This document shows, one piece after another, positions 23,000 through 34,296 of a stretch of DNA of 64,000 nt. The DNA comes from Adineta vaga (taxonomy: Eukaryota > Rotifera). Positions within the stretch are counted from its first letter, which is position 1; each line of letters opens with the position of its first letter. Location of the stretch: positions 17,422,001 through 17,486,000 of the forward strand of contig CP075492.1 in assembly GCA_021613535.1 (NCBI GenBank). The letters are read 5' to 3'. A program made the position numbers and the translations under genes. Below the pieces are notes generated by a model. That model ran no database searches. It was given only the letters and a program-made list of their open reading frames with translations, and was not told the DNA's origin.

Positions 23000-24988
23000 A
23001 TGGAAATATTTATTTCGAAACTGAAATCATATATCGATAATCTTGATGAAAAAAAAAGAGAAAAATATACAATCAACAATGATATGTATTATAATATGAT
23101 GAAAGTATTAAAAAAAGAAAAAATAGACGCCTCACCAAAATTCAAATTTTGGGTGCGACATACATTTATATTAATGGAAATTGGATCAAATAATGTAATA
23201 TACAATAAAAAATCTAATTTGCCATTAATTACACAAGAAAACATCTATCAAAAAATTAAAGATTGTCACACAAACGTTGGTCATTATGGTAGAGACAAAA
23301 CATGGAGCGAGGTTCATACACTAAATTTACTTATAATTAATAAACAGAATTTTGAATAGGTCAAAAAACGATATGCTGGAATACCTCAACAAGCTGTTAT
23401 TATCTTCATCGCCATGTGCGATGCATGTCAAACTAGACGATCTTTCTATAAACCACCAGCTGGAAAACCAATAGTTTCAATTGGTTTTCTAACTAGATTT
23501 CAGGTCGATTTAATAGATATGCGAAGTACAGCATATGATGGATATAATTTTATAATGCATTGTAAAGATCATTTTACTAAATTCAGTTGGTTATTTGCAT
23601 TGAAATCGAAAGAAGCTAGTGGTGTCGCTGTTCATTTAAAAAACATATTCTATACATTTGGTCCACCTAAAATTTTACAATCCGACAATGGAAAAGAATT
23701 CGTGTAAAAAAATTATTCTATATGCTATTAAATAAATCTTTATTTAGGGCCAATGTCATTTTAAATTTAAAAAATCTATGGCCAGATTTATTAATCATTA
23801 ATGGACGTGCACGACATCCACAGAGCCAAGGTCTTGTTGAACGATCCAATGCTGTAGTTCAACAAATGTTAGGTAAATGGCTTGATGTAAATGAAACTTC
23901 TGACTGGCCAAGTGGTTTAGGTAAATGAAATTACAAGATAAAATTCTCATTTCATTCAAAAATATTTTTATTAAAAGGACCTGTGATGTTGGCAGTCAAC
24001 AACTGTATTTCACAAACAACAAAGAAAACAGCATACGAAATGGTTTTCGGTCAACCATGTAGAATTGATCATGAATTCTGGTTAGAATTACATAAAGAAT
24101 CATCGAAAAACGATTCAATTGTAAATGAAGAAGATTTACCTGAATCATTTCTCGCAAATTTAAATGCAGTTACAACATCAGTTCGTAGAAATCTAAAATT
24201 ACGTGTTCATTTTTCTTCTTTTATTTACATTTTTCTTTATTCTTTAGACCAACATCGATCATCAACAGATAATTTCTGATGAACAAACATCATCTAGATC
24301 ATCATTTCAATCTGATTTCGATGCACCTACTGAGTACATGATTTTCATTCTTTTTTTCCTATAATTCTAATTCATATGATATTCTTGATTTATAATAGAC
24401 AATCAACTGAAACAGCACATAAACGAATACGTGACGAAGCTGAAAAGCATTATATCAATACAGCAGGTACAATTAAAAGATCAATTTTATTTCATTGATA
24501 CTTGTAAAATATAATTCATATCCATTTCAGAACGACAACTAAAAATTTATGAACGTGGTTTGAAAAAACAAAAATCTTTCCAAATCAATGATATTATTGG
24601 ATTGAAAATAGCTGATGTTGACCGTTCACATACAGCACCAAGTATTTTACCTTGTAAAATTATTAAAATTATAACAAAAGATGATTCAAACAATATATTT
24701 TATAAACTCGCCACAGAAGATGGAATTATTAGTGAATTATTTCAATCATCTGATTTCATGGATTTAACACAAACTGTCTCTGCTAATTTAAGAAGAACAG
24801 ATACAAGTCAAATACCGATTGTCACATTTATTCAAGCTTGTAAAATATTTACTAAATTCAAAACAAGTAGACCATGTAAATGCGCAGGAAATTGTGATAG
24901 TAATCGTTGTCCGTGTAAGAAACGACTTATGAAATGTTGTACTAAATGTCATCGTGGTAATTCTAATACATGTAAAAACAATGTTTAA
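23000..24988 (+). CDS. DDE integrase/transposase with zinc finger and CXC tail
   Basis: Seven exons (23000-23311, 23360-23703, 23748-23920, 23978-24204, 24248-24333, 24399-24466, 24531-24988) with GT-AG introns of 43-65 bp splice to 556 codons including the stop. An HHCC zinc-binding domain has His90, His95, Cys124 and Cys127. The rve catalytic core has Asp154 (RFQVDLIDM), Asp213 (QSDNGKEF) and Glu250 (QSQGLVERSN), a 36-residue D-E spacing, so the catalytic triad is complete. The later part has an SH3-like stretch (FQINDIIGLKIADVDRSH). A Cys-rich tail follows, CKCAGNCDSNRCPCKKR and then CCTKC, of the CXC/tesmin type, which may bind DNA. Predicted to cut and join the element's ends. The domain order recalls Ginger/KRBA2-type integrases. 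Nothing is broken. Confidence 0.85.
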
Positions 24989-25643
24989 TTCTTTAATATC
25001 ATTCAATCATTCAAACTGTTTTTCTTAAAATAAATATTCTCGACTTTTATGAAAATCGCAGAAACCATCATTATCAGAACATAAATCATATAAATCAATT
25101 TCAGAAACAAATAAATAAAGAATCGTAGAAAAAAAGCAGTCACTGTCTTATCATGTGGTTTAGAATTCCCCACATTATTCATATCTTTTAACGCTGTTTT
25201 CAATTCATGCAATAAATCAGTTTATTAAAGAGCCATTTTTATATCTATTTATTTGATTTCATTAGTTGCTTAGATACGACATATTGAAAATAATTCCGTT
25301 TGCATCGTTAACCTCATCACATTATCATACTTAATAAATAAGAAATCTATTTGTTGACTGAAATAAATATTTCCATTGATTATTTATTTCATTCAATTCG
25401 TAACAACTCATATTTTACTTTCCGTATCATTTACAAACCTATCCTAATCTATCACTGTGAACAAAAATCGACTCATTCAATCTGATATTGCATTGTATGT
25501 AACTAATCATATCCAATAAATAAATTCGTATTAATATCATTTACTAATCAATTACAAGTATTAATACATAATTCTTAACACCCAAAAATATTTGCTCGAA
25601 ATATTTCATTTTTTTATCTTAATATTTCATTTCAGATAATCAA
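24989..25643. other. Intergenic spacer inside transposon
   Basis: AT-rich, no open frame of interest on the plus strand. Likely contains the terminator of the integrase gene and the promoter of the next one. Confidence 0.4.
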
Positions 25644-27328
25644 ATGAATAAGAAACATAAAAAATCTAATACAAAGGAAATTGTGAATACTGTTTCAATC
25701 GCAACGTGAATTTAACTAATCTTATTTTCATGCAACAATGATTACAATAATTTTCTTTTTTATCTAGAAATGATAATACCCTACCTATAACAACAACACA
25801 AGAACAAGAACGAGAAGAAGAAGAATATGATGAGAATGACGATCATGATAATGAGAACAATACAAATCCATCACATTCTCTTACAACAACAGGTAATTTA
25901 TTGCAAATATTCAAAACTTCTCACGTAAATGAGCAAATACATTTATTGTTGTCCTAAAAAAACATAATATAATACTTGCTATGTATATTGACATAATATT
26001 TCTAAATAATTCAGTTTGACTAAAGACAACCCAATACTACTTGAGGTAGATGTCATGTTGATAGATTTCTTTCTATCGTATTTCATTTATTTTTAGCAGT
26101 ACAACCAATTCTGATTAATATAAATGATATCACTACCGATATAAAATTCGTGTATGTCATTAATACAAATTTTTACAATTATAATGATAAAAATCAGTTC
26201 AGTTTGATTCACAAATCATTCCTAATATTTTATCTAACTTTATATTCAATCTTTATTTTCAATTTCATTCAAATTTAGATGGAAAATTCATGGATTTGTC
26301 ACTTGCATTTATCCTAAACGAACATTTACAAATTCTCATGGTGTTGGTGAAATTTCAAACTGGGATATAACCGATGAATCAGGTTCAATTACATTGGTGG
26401 CATTTAACTTAAATTCACATATAATGGCTGATAAATTGAAAATAAATCAAGTACATAATTAAGAAAGAATTTATCACCATAATCTTCTTTTTGTTAATAG
26501 GCATATGAACTGTCAAATTTAATAATCAGAAGTGCAGTTGATATGTACAAAACATTACCACATCCATTTCAATTAACTTGTACAAATGCAACATGTGTTC
26601 GTGATATTCATCCACCATTTAATATTACACAAATCACATACAATTTCACACCATTGAATCAAATAAACACTCTTCCATTGAATACAATAATTGGTGAGAT
26701 GTTTCAATATTATCACAGACATTATTCAATTATTCCAAATATAAGATAACACATTTTAATTGAACATAAATCGTCGACAATAAGAAACAAAAAAAGTTTG
26801 AGCAGATCACTAATCAATTTCGCTTTATCAATAAGAAATAAATAATACTAAATACTAGAATCTACATATTAATTAAAAATATCCCACAAAAAATCTATAT
26901 GAATAATATGATTTATAATAATAATTTTTATTTAGATGTTGAAGTACGAGTTCTACGTGATTTTGGTGTGACAACTGGTACAAAAAATGATTCAGTATGG
27001 AGTCGGCGCGATATACATGTTGATCAAGATGCTTCTCATATTGGTATGACTTTATGGAATGAACAAGTAAAGTAAAATAAATTAATCTATTACTTGAATT
27101 AATAATTATATAATCTCTCAGGCTCGATTCATAAAAAAGAGTATGATTCATCTTCGATTAAAATTTAAAAATATAAAAATATCTTGGTATGAAGGCATGT
27201 AATAAAAAAACAATTCATATTCTTCACAATATAATTATCGAATAAACGTTTTTATTTTAGGAACACGATTCTTAGTTACTCTACCAAACACACAAATGAA
27301 AGTATTTCGAAATAATTCGATAAAATAA
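25644..27328 (+). CDS. RPA70-like OB-fold ssDNA-binding protein of the transposon
   Basis: The ATG at 25644 (MNKKHKKSNTKEIV) begins eight or nine short exons: 25644-25705, 25768-25892, 26097-26151, 26279-26450, 26501-26693, 26936-27066, 27122 onward. After an acidic linker (EREEEEYDENDDHDNEN) comes an OB fold. It has WKIHGFVTCIYPKRTF, then GVGEISNWDITDESGSITLV, then an AYELSNLIIRSA helix-strand, the order seen in RPA large-subunit DNA-binding domain A. A second, shorter OB-like part follows (DVEVRVLRDFG, then SHIGMTLWNEQ). The end is uncertain: a TAA at 27202, or a GC-AG intron (27195-27260) to a TAA at 27328, giving 272 or 292 aa. Predicted to coat single-stranded DNA during copying or transposition of the element. 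Much shorter than cellular RPA1. Confidence 0.7.
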
Positions 27329-27939
27329 CAAAACGTTCTCTCAACAAACAAATCGATGTAAAAGAAATCGAAATCACATTTATTTTTTTATTTTATTTTC
27401 ATCGATATTTATCGTTTCAATGGGATTTGTTTTTCAATCTATAAATATTCAATCTGATTTTCGATTCAATTATTAATTTCGATTCTCTTTTATGATAACA
27501 ATAAAGAAATAAGAAAAAACTTCTAAAGGATCTTCTGATAATAAACAAAGATAAAAAAATAAATTCAGCTCTTAATCATCAAGAGAGTTTCTCCATAAGC
27601 ATGTGATATATTGGTGTTGACACCCACATCCTCATATTGACACCGTTCGTTTATTCTGAACAAATCACGCAGACCAAATCGTCTCCTGAGAGAGATGAGA
27701 TTGTATCTTCCATGAGCAGGATATATGATACCACTCATATAAATGTAGCAATATGTTCAAGATTCTCTTAGTTTTATAGGAAATTTCTTCGATTTGCAAG
27801 AAACAGAAAATAAATATGAGATTAGAAAATTTTACCACCTTTTTCTCATTGGTTACATCAAATATTTCAAAACGGACAATAGAATCATATCATTCTACAT
27901 TCCAAAATCAAACTTAAATTCGTTACAAAAACAATATCA
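27329..27939. other. Intergenic spacer inside transposon
   Basis: AT-rich. Contains one isolated C-rich telomere-like bit (GACACCCACATCCTC, about 27618-27632). No gene recognised; the short frame at 27794-27979 overlaps the next gene's start and is not supported. Confidence 0.4.
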
Positions 27940-30900
27940 ATGGAAAATAACAAAAACCAAGAGTCACTTAATAATTTAATATGGCAAAGAAATCTATCGA
28001 ATGCCAGAAATATCAAAATAAATTTACAATCCATTATAGATGGTCCAATGAAACTATTGTATCAAATATTGAATCATTTTGAAAATCTGAATGGTACAGA
28101 TCCTATTGGATTACTTTTAAGTTTATTTGTTTGTGTCGGGCATTTTTGTGGCGAATCAACAGTTAAAATAACAAATCATATATCGAAATTAAATGTTTTC
28201 CTTTTACTAATTGGTCCATCAGGTCATTTTTTATAAAGAAAACACTATAAAAAAATCACTTATACATATATAGGTAGTGGAAAGTCAAAAATAATATCGC
28301 CCATTAAAAAAGCAATAATTCGTGCTATTAAAGCCTTAGGAATTTCAAAACAAGATGCTGGAATCATGGATGATTTCACGAATGCTTCTCTTTCATCGAA
28401 ATTATCTAAAACTAATGTTTTCATTCTCACAGATGAAGCTGAAAAACCACTGTTGTCATTGGGATTTTATTCACCATTATCAGAAGTTAGTGCTGCAGAT
28501 CGTATTTCTGGATGTAAATTTTTTGGTACAATACCAACAACTAAAGATACAATGAGCTATCATTTGGAGATTAATTCACATTTATCTTTTGTTGGTGCAA
28601 CTACAGGACGATTATGGCATCGATTGATACATTTTTATGCACAAGGTTATCAAAGTGATGGATTTTCAGAAAGGTATTAACTTCTTCTTCATAACTAATC
28701 CACAAAGATTCACATAATTGAAAGAGTATTCAGCAACTAAAGTTCATTATGAATATCATTGATAAGAAACCTCTAATGAAACATAACGACGATTGAAGAA
28801 AATTGAATGTTGATTGGTTGATTAATTATCTTATAATTTTTTCCGCACATGTTGATACAAATCTTTCCATTATCGAATCCATAATTATTATACATATACA
28901 TTAATCAGGAGATAGAACAAACTTTTATTAATAAGCAACTAATGCTATCATCAAAATTTACTCTATTTCTCTTTTGTAATCTGTTATTCAAGAAATACTT
29001 ATAACATATAATAATACATAAAATACATCATTTTTCATTTTAGATTTCTCCATTATGTTATGCCTAAGAAAAATGAGTTGAATTTTAATTTATCGCAATG
29101 CATTGAATATGAAGAAGTTGATGATGGTGATATTGGTGATGAATATGATGATGATATCAGTGATGATGAATATGACACTGAACAAAAACTAAGTTCAAAT
29201 ACGAATCTTCCAACTTTATGTCAAATTTTAATTATTTGCCAACTTCTTGGAAAACGTAAATTTATTTTAAGCAGAAATGGAACAAAAAAATTTTATGACA
29301 AAGTTCGACAATATCAAGAACTTTCTCAAATTGATAAACCAGACGATGTCAATTATGGTTCTCGTATGGGAAAATCTGCTGAAATACTATGTAAACTAGT
29401 GGCTATATGTCAAACACTTAAAATCTCTATGGATATTCTGAAGTAAATATAATGAACTAAAAATTTACTTATATCAATAATTCAACAATTAATTTTACGT
29501 TTTAATTCATAGAACTCTTCAAGAACAAAAACAATTGATTTCTGGTGATTTAACTTTTAATTTTATTCGAAGTGTAACTCAAATTATTGAAACAAAATAT
29601 AAGTCTACAAACAATATTATGGAAATAGATTCATCTAGTTGTCGACTAGCAGTAACCATTCTTTGTAGCCATTTACTTAAAACATTATTTACTTTGTACA
29701 ATACAGAACCAATTACTGAACCTGACGAAAAATCCACAAATCTACAATCAATTTCTAGTAAAATTCCTTTTCCAAACATTTCTTTTATACTAATTGTTTA
29801 TTAGTTCATTCAAATATAAATACTATTCGTGAACGCATAATTCAATTTCCACAACTTTTCTTCTTGAAACGTGATTTAACTGGAAGTATGGGTGTACTTC
29901 GGCATTATCCTTCTCAAATGGTCAATACCGTTCTTGATGAATGTATCTCTTATCAATTAATACGAAAAGGACGTATGAGTTTTTAACTATTCAAGCAAAT
30001 ATTTCTATATTCATATCAATATTTTTGTTAGCTTACATCACAACAACGTCTCGTGGAATTGTTCATATGAAATCTTTTCCATCAAATAATATTTTAAATA
30101 ATCCATCAAAACTTGTTGCACTTGAACAAATACTTAATGAAATCAATTTGAATTTAACTAGCTACTCAAATATTCTTTGCCAATGTATTATAAAAGAAAA
30201 ACAAATACTTACATCAGCTGGGAAAGATATATTATTGTTACCTGAACACAATCTTTTATATCAACATTTAAAAGAAAAATATCCAGAACGCCAATTAAAT
30301 GGTAAATTTTCATATACAACGATCATTTATTTCATTATAATCACTACGTCAATACAATGATCAAATCTATTTTTTGAAACATAAAATTCTATATTTTAAT
30401 TAATTATTCTTACAACAAGTTTATAATTTTCAATTTTTTCTATTATAGATATAATTCCTTCATCTCAACCAATTGTTTGCACAAACATTATAAATGAAGA
30501 ATTACCGAAATCTACAATAGATAACGCATCAAATATCCTCGACACTTCTGATTATGGTAAAACAATAAGAAATTCATAATGTGCATCATTGTTTTTTTTT
30601 CTATTGCACAGTAACTAATTTATCAACACCAATTCTGTCATCTACAACAATTGATACAACATTAATAAACAACTTTTACAATAATACACCACCTCCATCA
30701 AATGACAGCTCTTCAGCACTGACATTAAATATTCCAGAAAGTAATTATTTATATTATTTTACATCTGATCATGACCAATATTGAACTCTAATTATTTAGA
30801 AAATTTCATCACTAATCCACATCGAACACAATCAACAATCAATCAAAATTCAAATCAAAACAAAACGTTACCAATCACAGAACATGAACTCATCACCACA

Positions 30901-31978
30901 AATAATCATACAATGCATTTTTCTACAAATCCAACTTTTAAATGCATAAAAACGATGATTCCATTACAACAATCACGTATATCATTTTCATAATATATAA
31001 TACTATTTGAAAATATCTATCTAGCAACACAATCAGACAAGCAAAACAATGTCAAATATATCATTCCAACACATTCTGGTAAATTAATCAGTAAAAAATC
31101 TAAAATAAAGAGAATTTCATTTTTACTTTCAGTATTATCCTTCAACAATATAAATGATCCAATGCAAATATCCGCTGCTCAAACATCAGTATCAAATATT
31201 AATAATATCTTCCAGTCATCATCTACTATGGCTCATACTATTCAACAAGTAAATGTATTTTAATTTTTGTTATGAGCTTATTTTTGCGAATCCATCAATA
31301 GTATTTCGTTCGATCGATAAAAAACAATTCCCTTGATATTTTTTACCAATTTTATCAATAAACAATTTTAATAAAAAAATTTCCGTTTTGATTTTGTTTT
31401 CATTAATAACTACCAAAAACCAAAAATAAAAAGCATATGAATTATACGCATAATTCATCTTTTTTCACCATACTTGAAAATCACTAAATTACTTCTACAT
31501 TTATTTACTATTTAGAACAAATCTTTAACCATGTTAACTAATAAATCGAATACATCGTCAAATAATGCACGCATTGCATACGAAAATAAAACGAATACAT
31601 CAAACACATCACAAATAGTTGATTTGTTTGATAATAACACAAGCATAATTGAATCAAAAGGTAATCTTATTATTTGAATATCATATTTGTCAGAAATATT
31701 TCGAAAAAAAATTTAACAATTATAAACACTATATCAATACATTTATATTTTATATCAGCATAATTTTATCCAATTTTTTATTTCTGTCAATTCATATTAA
31801 TTGCGTTTTGATGTTAATACTGTGTTTAGAAAAAATACAGACAAAACCTGTTCCGTTATCGAATACGACAACAACAAAAACCGATCCAAAATCTCGAAAA
31901 CAAACCAAACGCAACATTTATTCACCTCGACAAACTGCCAAAAAAAGAACATCATCTACAAAACGCAAAAAGAAATAA
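27940..31978 (+). CDS. DUF3987-like P-loop ATPase of the transposon
   Basis: Thirteen exons (first 27940-28222, last 31830-31978) splice without a stop to 880 aa. The first 400 residues hold an ATPase core. Walker A is GPSGSGKS at about residues 91-98, split by a 51-bp intron after GPSG. Walker B is VFILTDEAE at about 142-150. The DDFTNASL segment and the SAADRISGCKFFG segment sit where DUF3987 proteins (phage/plasmid-associated, helicase- or primase-linked) have theirs. An acidic stretch rich in Asp/Glu follows near residues 235-265. The last 350 residues are Ser/Thr/Asn-rich and probably disordered, ending in a very basic tail (TAKKRTSSTKRKKK) that could be a nuclear signal. The role is inferred as an ATP-driven DNA motor for replicating or mobilising the element. 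Two introns are longer (370 and 267 bp). Confidence 0.7.
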
Positions 31979-32319
31979 ATTCAGTCGAAAAAAAGAGCTA
32001 ATAAAAATAAAAATAATTATTTTCATTTTCTTTAGTTTTAATTGATAATAAATGAATGAAAATATCTTTAAAATATAATATAAATCCATTAAAAATTGAA
32101 AACCCTTCTCCTTAATAAAACTATTTATGAATATAAATAACTATTTTCTACAAGTAGAATTTCATTTTCTAATGAAAATTGAACTCTTTTAGATGGATAA
32201 TTCCTAAAAAAACGTAATTCACTCTAAATTTTTAATATACATTCAAACTACATAACTAAAAAAAAATCCTTCATACGTTCCTCCTGCACACATATTCACA
32301 CTAGCAAGAACAATAATGC

Positions 32320-33058
32320 ATTTAAAACAAAACGAAATTTACTTTCATTTCATTTAATACAAAATTCAATGTCCCGCATGTCCCAATAATAGAAAAATAT
32401 CTATGTATAACAAAACGAAATTCACTTTCCTTTTATTTAATACAAAATTCAATGTCCCGTATGTCCCGATACTAGAAAAATATCTATGTATAATAAAACG
32501 AAATTCACTTTCATTTCATTTAATACAAAATTCAATGTCCCGTATGTCCCGATACTAGAAAAATATCTATGTATAATAAAACGAAATTCACTTTCATTTC
32601 ATTTAATACAAAATTCAATGTCCCATATGTCCCGATACTAGAAAAATATCTATGTATAATAAAACGAAATTCACTTTCATTTCATTTAATACAAAATTCA
32701 ATGTCCCGCATGTCCCAATAATAGAAAAATATCTATGTATAACAAAACGAAATTCACATTCATTTCATTTAATACAAAATTCAATGTCCCGCATGTCCCA
32801 ATAATAGAAAAATATCTATGTATAACAAAACGAAATTCACATTCCTTTTATTTAATACAAAATTCAATGTCCCGCATGTCCCAATAATAGAAAAATATCT
32901 ATGTATAACAAAACGAAATTCACATTCCTTTTATTTAATACAAAATTCAATGTCCCGTATATCCCAATAATAGAAAAATATCTATGTATAACAAAACGAA
33001 ATTCACTTTCATTTCATTTAATACAAAATTCAATGTCCCGTATGTCTCGATAATAAAA
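32320..33058 (+). repeat. 83-bp minisatellite, nine copies
   Basis: The anchor CAATGTCCC recurs at exact 83-bp steps (its GTCCC at 32371, 32454, 32537, 32620, 32703, 32786, 32869, 32952, 33035). Each unit contains AAAACGAAATTCAC, TTTAATACAAAATTCAATGT, then CATGTCCC(A/G)ATA and GAAAAATATCTATGTATA. Copies differ by only a few bases and have no length changes. It lies between the ATPase gene and the right inverted repeat. It may be a binding array for the element's own proteins; that is inference. Confidence 0.9.
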
Positions 33059-33364
33059 ACACTTCTATATTAAAAATAAAAATCTATAATTTCAAAGCAA
33101 ACTTCAAACTCTTTCATTCTGACATTAGCGTTAATATAGGTATATAACGAAACGAATATAGATAATTCACATAAATTTATCATAACTTTTTCCACAATTT
33201 TTCTATAAAAAAATACATAATAAATTATTCTAACTTTTATTACTTAGTGGATTTAAAGAAAAATCTTTCATTTCACAATGTAATTTGATAGAAGTTTCTA
33301 AAATCTACTTTCTATTACATTAATGGAATAATAGAAATATAGAATTTATTTGAAATTTACATAG
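33059..33364. other. Transposon 3' non-coding region
   Basis: AT-rich sequence between the minisatellite and the right inverted repeat. Nothing further is recognised. Confidence 0.4.
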
Positions 33365-33402
33365 ATTCCAATCTCAACTAAATTCCCTAATCGACTGCCA
33401 CA
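33365..33402 (-). repeat. Right terminal inverted repeat (38 bp)
   Basis: Reads ATTCCAATCTCAACT inward and ends CGACTGCCACA. It is the inverse of the left repeat. Confidence 0.85.
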
Positions 33403-33406
33403 TATA
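33403..33406. repeat. Target site duplication TATA, right copy
   Basis: Directly follows the CCACA terminus and matches the left copy. Confidence 0.8.
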
Positions 33407-33860
33407 CAAAGAAATGATTGAGAATTTTTGGAAACGAAAGGGTAAAATTGAATATTTAGTTCATGATCTTGGAACTTTGATGGAAAGAATTGATGATGAA
33501 TCTTTTGGTATAATAACAAGTTGTTATGTATGGCAAATCATGTCGAAAGAAAGAGAAAAAATAATGATTAAAGAACTTTTTCGTATATTAAGTAAAGGTG
33601 GTTTATTAAATATGTTTTGTCATAATATTCCTGCGGATAAATTGATTTATCGAATTAATTTATTAGAAGAAATGGGTTTTATATGTAATATATCTCGTCA
33701 AGGATTAGAATATTGGTTAAAATCATCGTCATCCATTGGTTATGAAAAACGACAGATGGTCAAAAAAGAAATTGAAAAAAAAGAAATGGAAGAAAAACGA
33801 CAATTATTACTAAGATATCCTGAATTGAAACGAGTTTATTTTTTTCTTTCATCCGGATAA
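33407..33860 (+). pseudogene. SAM-dependent methyltransferase, 3' half (split by transposon)
   Basis: Continues the gene that starts at 21896. It encodes IEYLVHDLGTLMERIDDESF (motif III region of class I methyltransferases), FGIITSCYVWQIMSKEREK (post-motif helix), ELFRILSKGGLLNMFCHNIP (motif V region and strand 6/7) and a Lys/Glu-rich helix. The stop is at 33858-33860. It lacks its own start and SAM-binding motif, so it is inactive alone. No other damage is visible, so the insertion alone explains loss of function. Confidence 0.8.
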
Positions 33861-33992
33861 TAATACGATAAACAATATTGTAAAGAATCAACGCAGCATA
33901 ACATCGAAAGAACTTTCATGAACTATCAAGATTTGTTTCAATGAATCTTTCTATTCCAAATTCAATCCTTTATCAAATCAAAAAGTATTTGA

Positions 33993-34062
33993 AGGTGTGG
34001 GCGTGGGTGTACATTGGTGCAAGTCAGTTTCACTATCCACCCTCACCCACACCCACACCCTC
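33993..34062. repeat. Telomere-like palindrome
   Basis: Left arm AGGTGTGGGCGTGGGTGT, about 22 bp of spacer, then right arm ATCCACCCTCACCCACACCC ending ACACCCTC. Lies between the methyltransferase 3' end and a GPCR 3' end. Confidence 0.75.
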
Positions 34063-34296
34063 CATAGAAATTGAAAAGAAATGTTCGCGTACGCTAATTA
34101 ATATAGACATTAGTAGATTACGTATTTCATATCATTTTCAAGACATACTTTCATCAATAGAAATGATCAATAAGAACAAACTACAAACTTACGAAACTAC
34201 GCATAATATGAAGAAAAGTTAATAATCTTTAGTCCTCAACTGTTAATTTGTCAATATTGTTGCTTGTTTATTTTGTTGAAAAGAAGTTTTATCACG

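Larger units (their letters stand above)
22420..33402 (+). mobile_element. Ginger-like DNA transposon with replication-type cargo, 10,983 bp
   Basis: The ends are defined three ways. Imperfect inverted repeats of 39 and 38 bp begin TGTCACAG at the left and TGTGGCAG (reverse complement) at the right. A 4-bp TATA duplication flanks them. Removal restores the interrupted methyltransferase frame exactly. Gene order, all on +: integrase (23000-24988), RPA-like OB-fold protein (25644-27328), DUF3987-like P-loop ATPase (27940-31978), then an 83-bp minisatellite (about 32320-33058). Termini matching TGTNR, a 4-bp duplication and a Gypsy-type integrase are, as I recall them, hallmarks of Ginger DNA transposons. 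All three genes splice to open frames and the target duplication is perfect, so the insertion looks recent and possibly active. An ssDNA-binding protein plus ATPase is not cargo I know for Ginger. Confidence 0.85.

Noticed and set aside
22420-33402. LTR retrotransposon (because of the Gypsy-like integrase)
   Set aside because: No reverse transcriptase, RNase H, gag or direct long repeats. The ends are short inverted repeats, so a DNA transposon fits better.
22420-33402. Helitron (because of the RPA-like gene)
   Set aside because: No Rep/helicase fusion protein, and the element has TIRs and a target duplication, which Helitrons lack.
33941-34222. Plus-strand 93-codon frame after the methyltransferase
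   Set aside because: Its middle is the telomere-like palindrome and the flanking parts show no family or splice signals.
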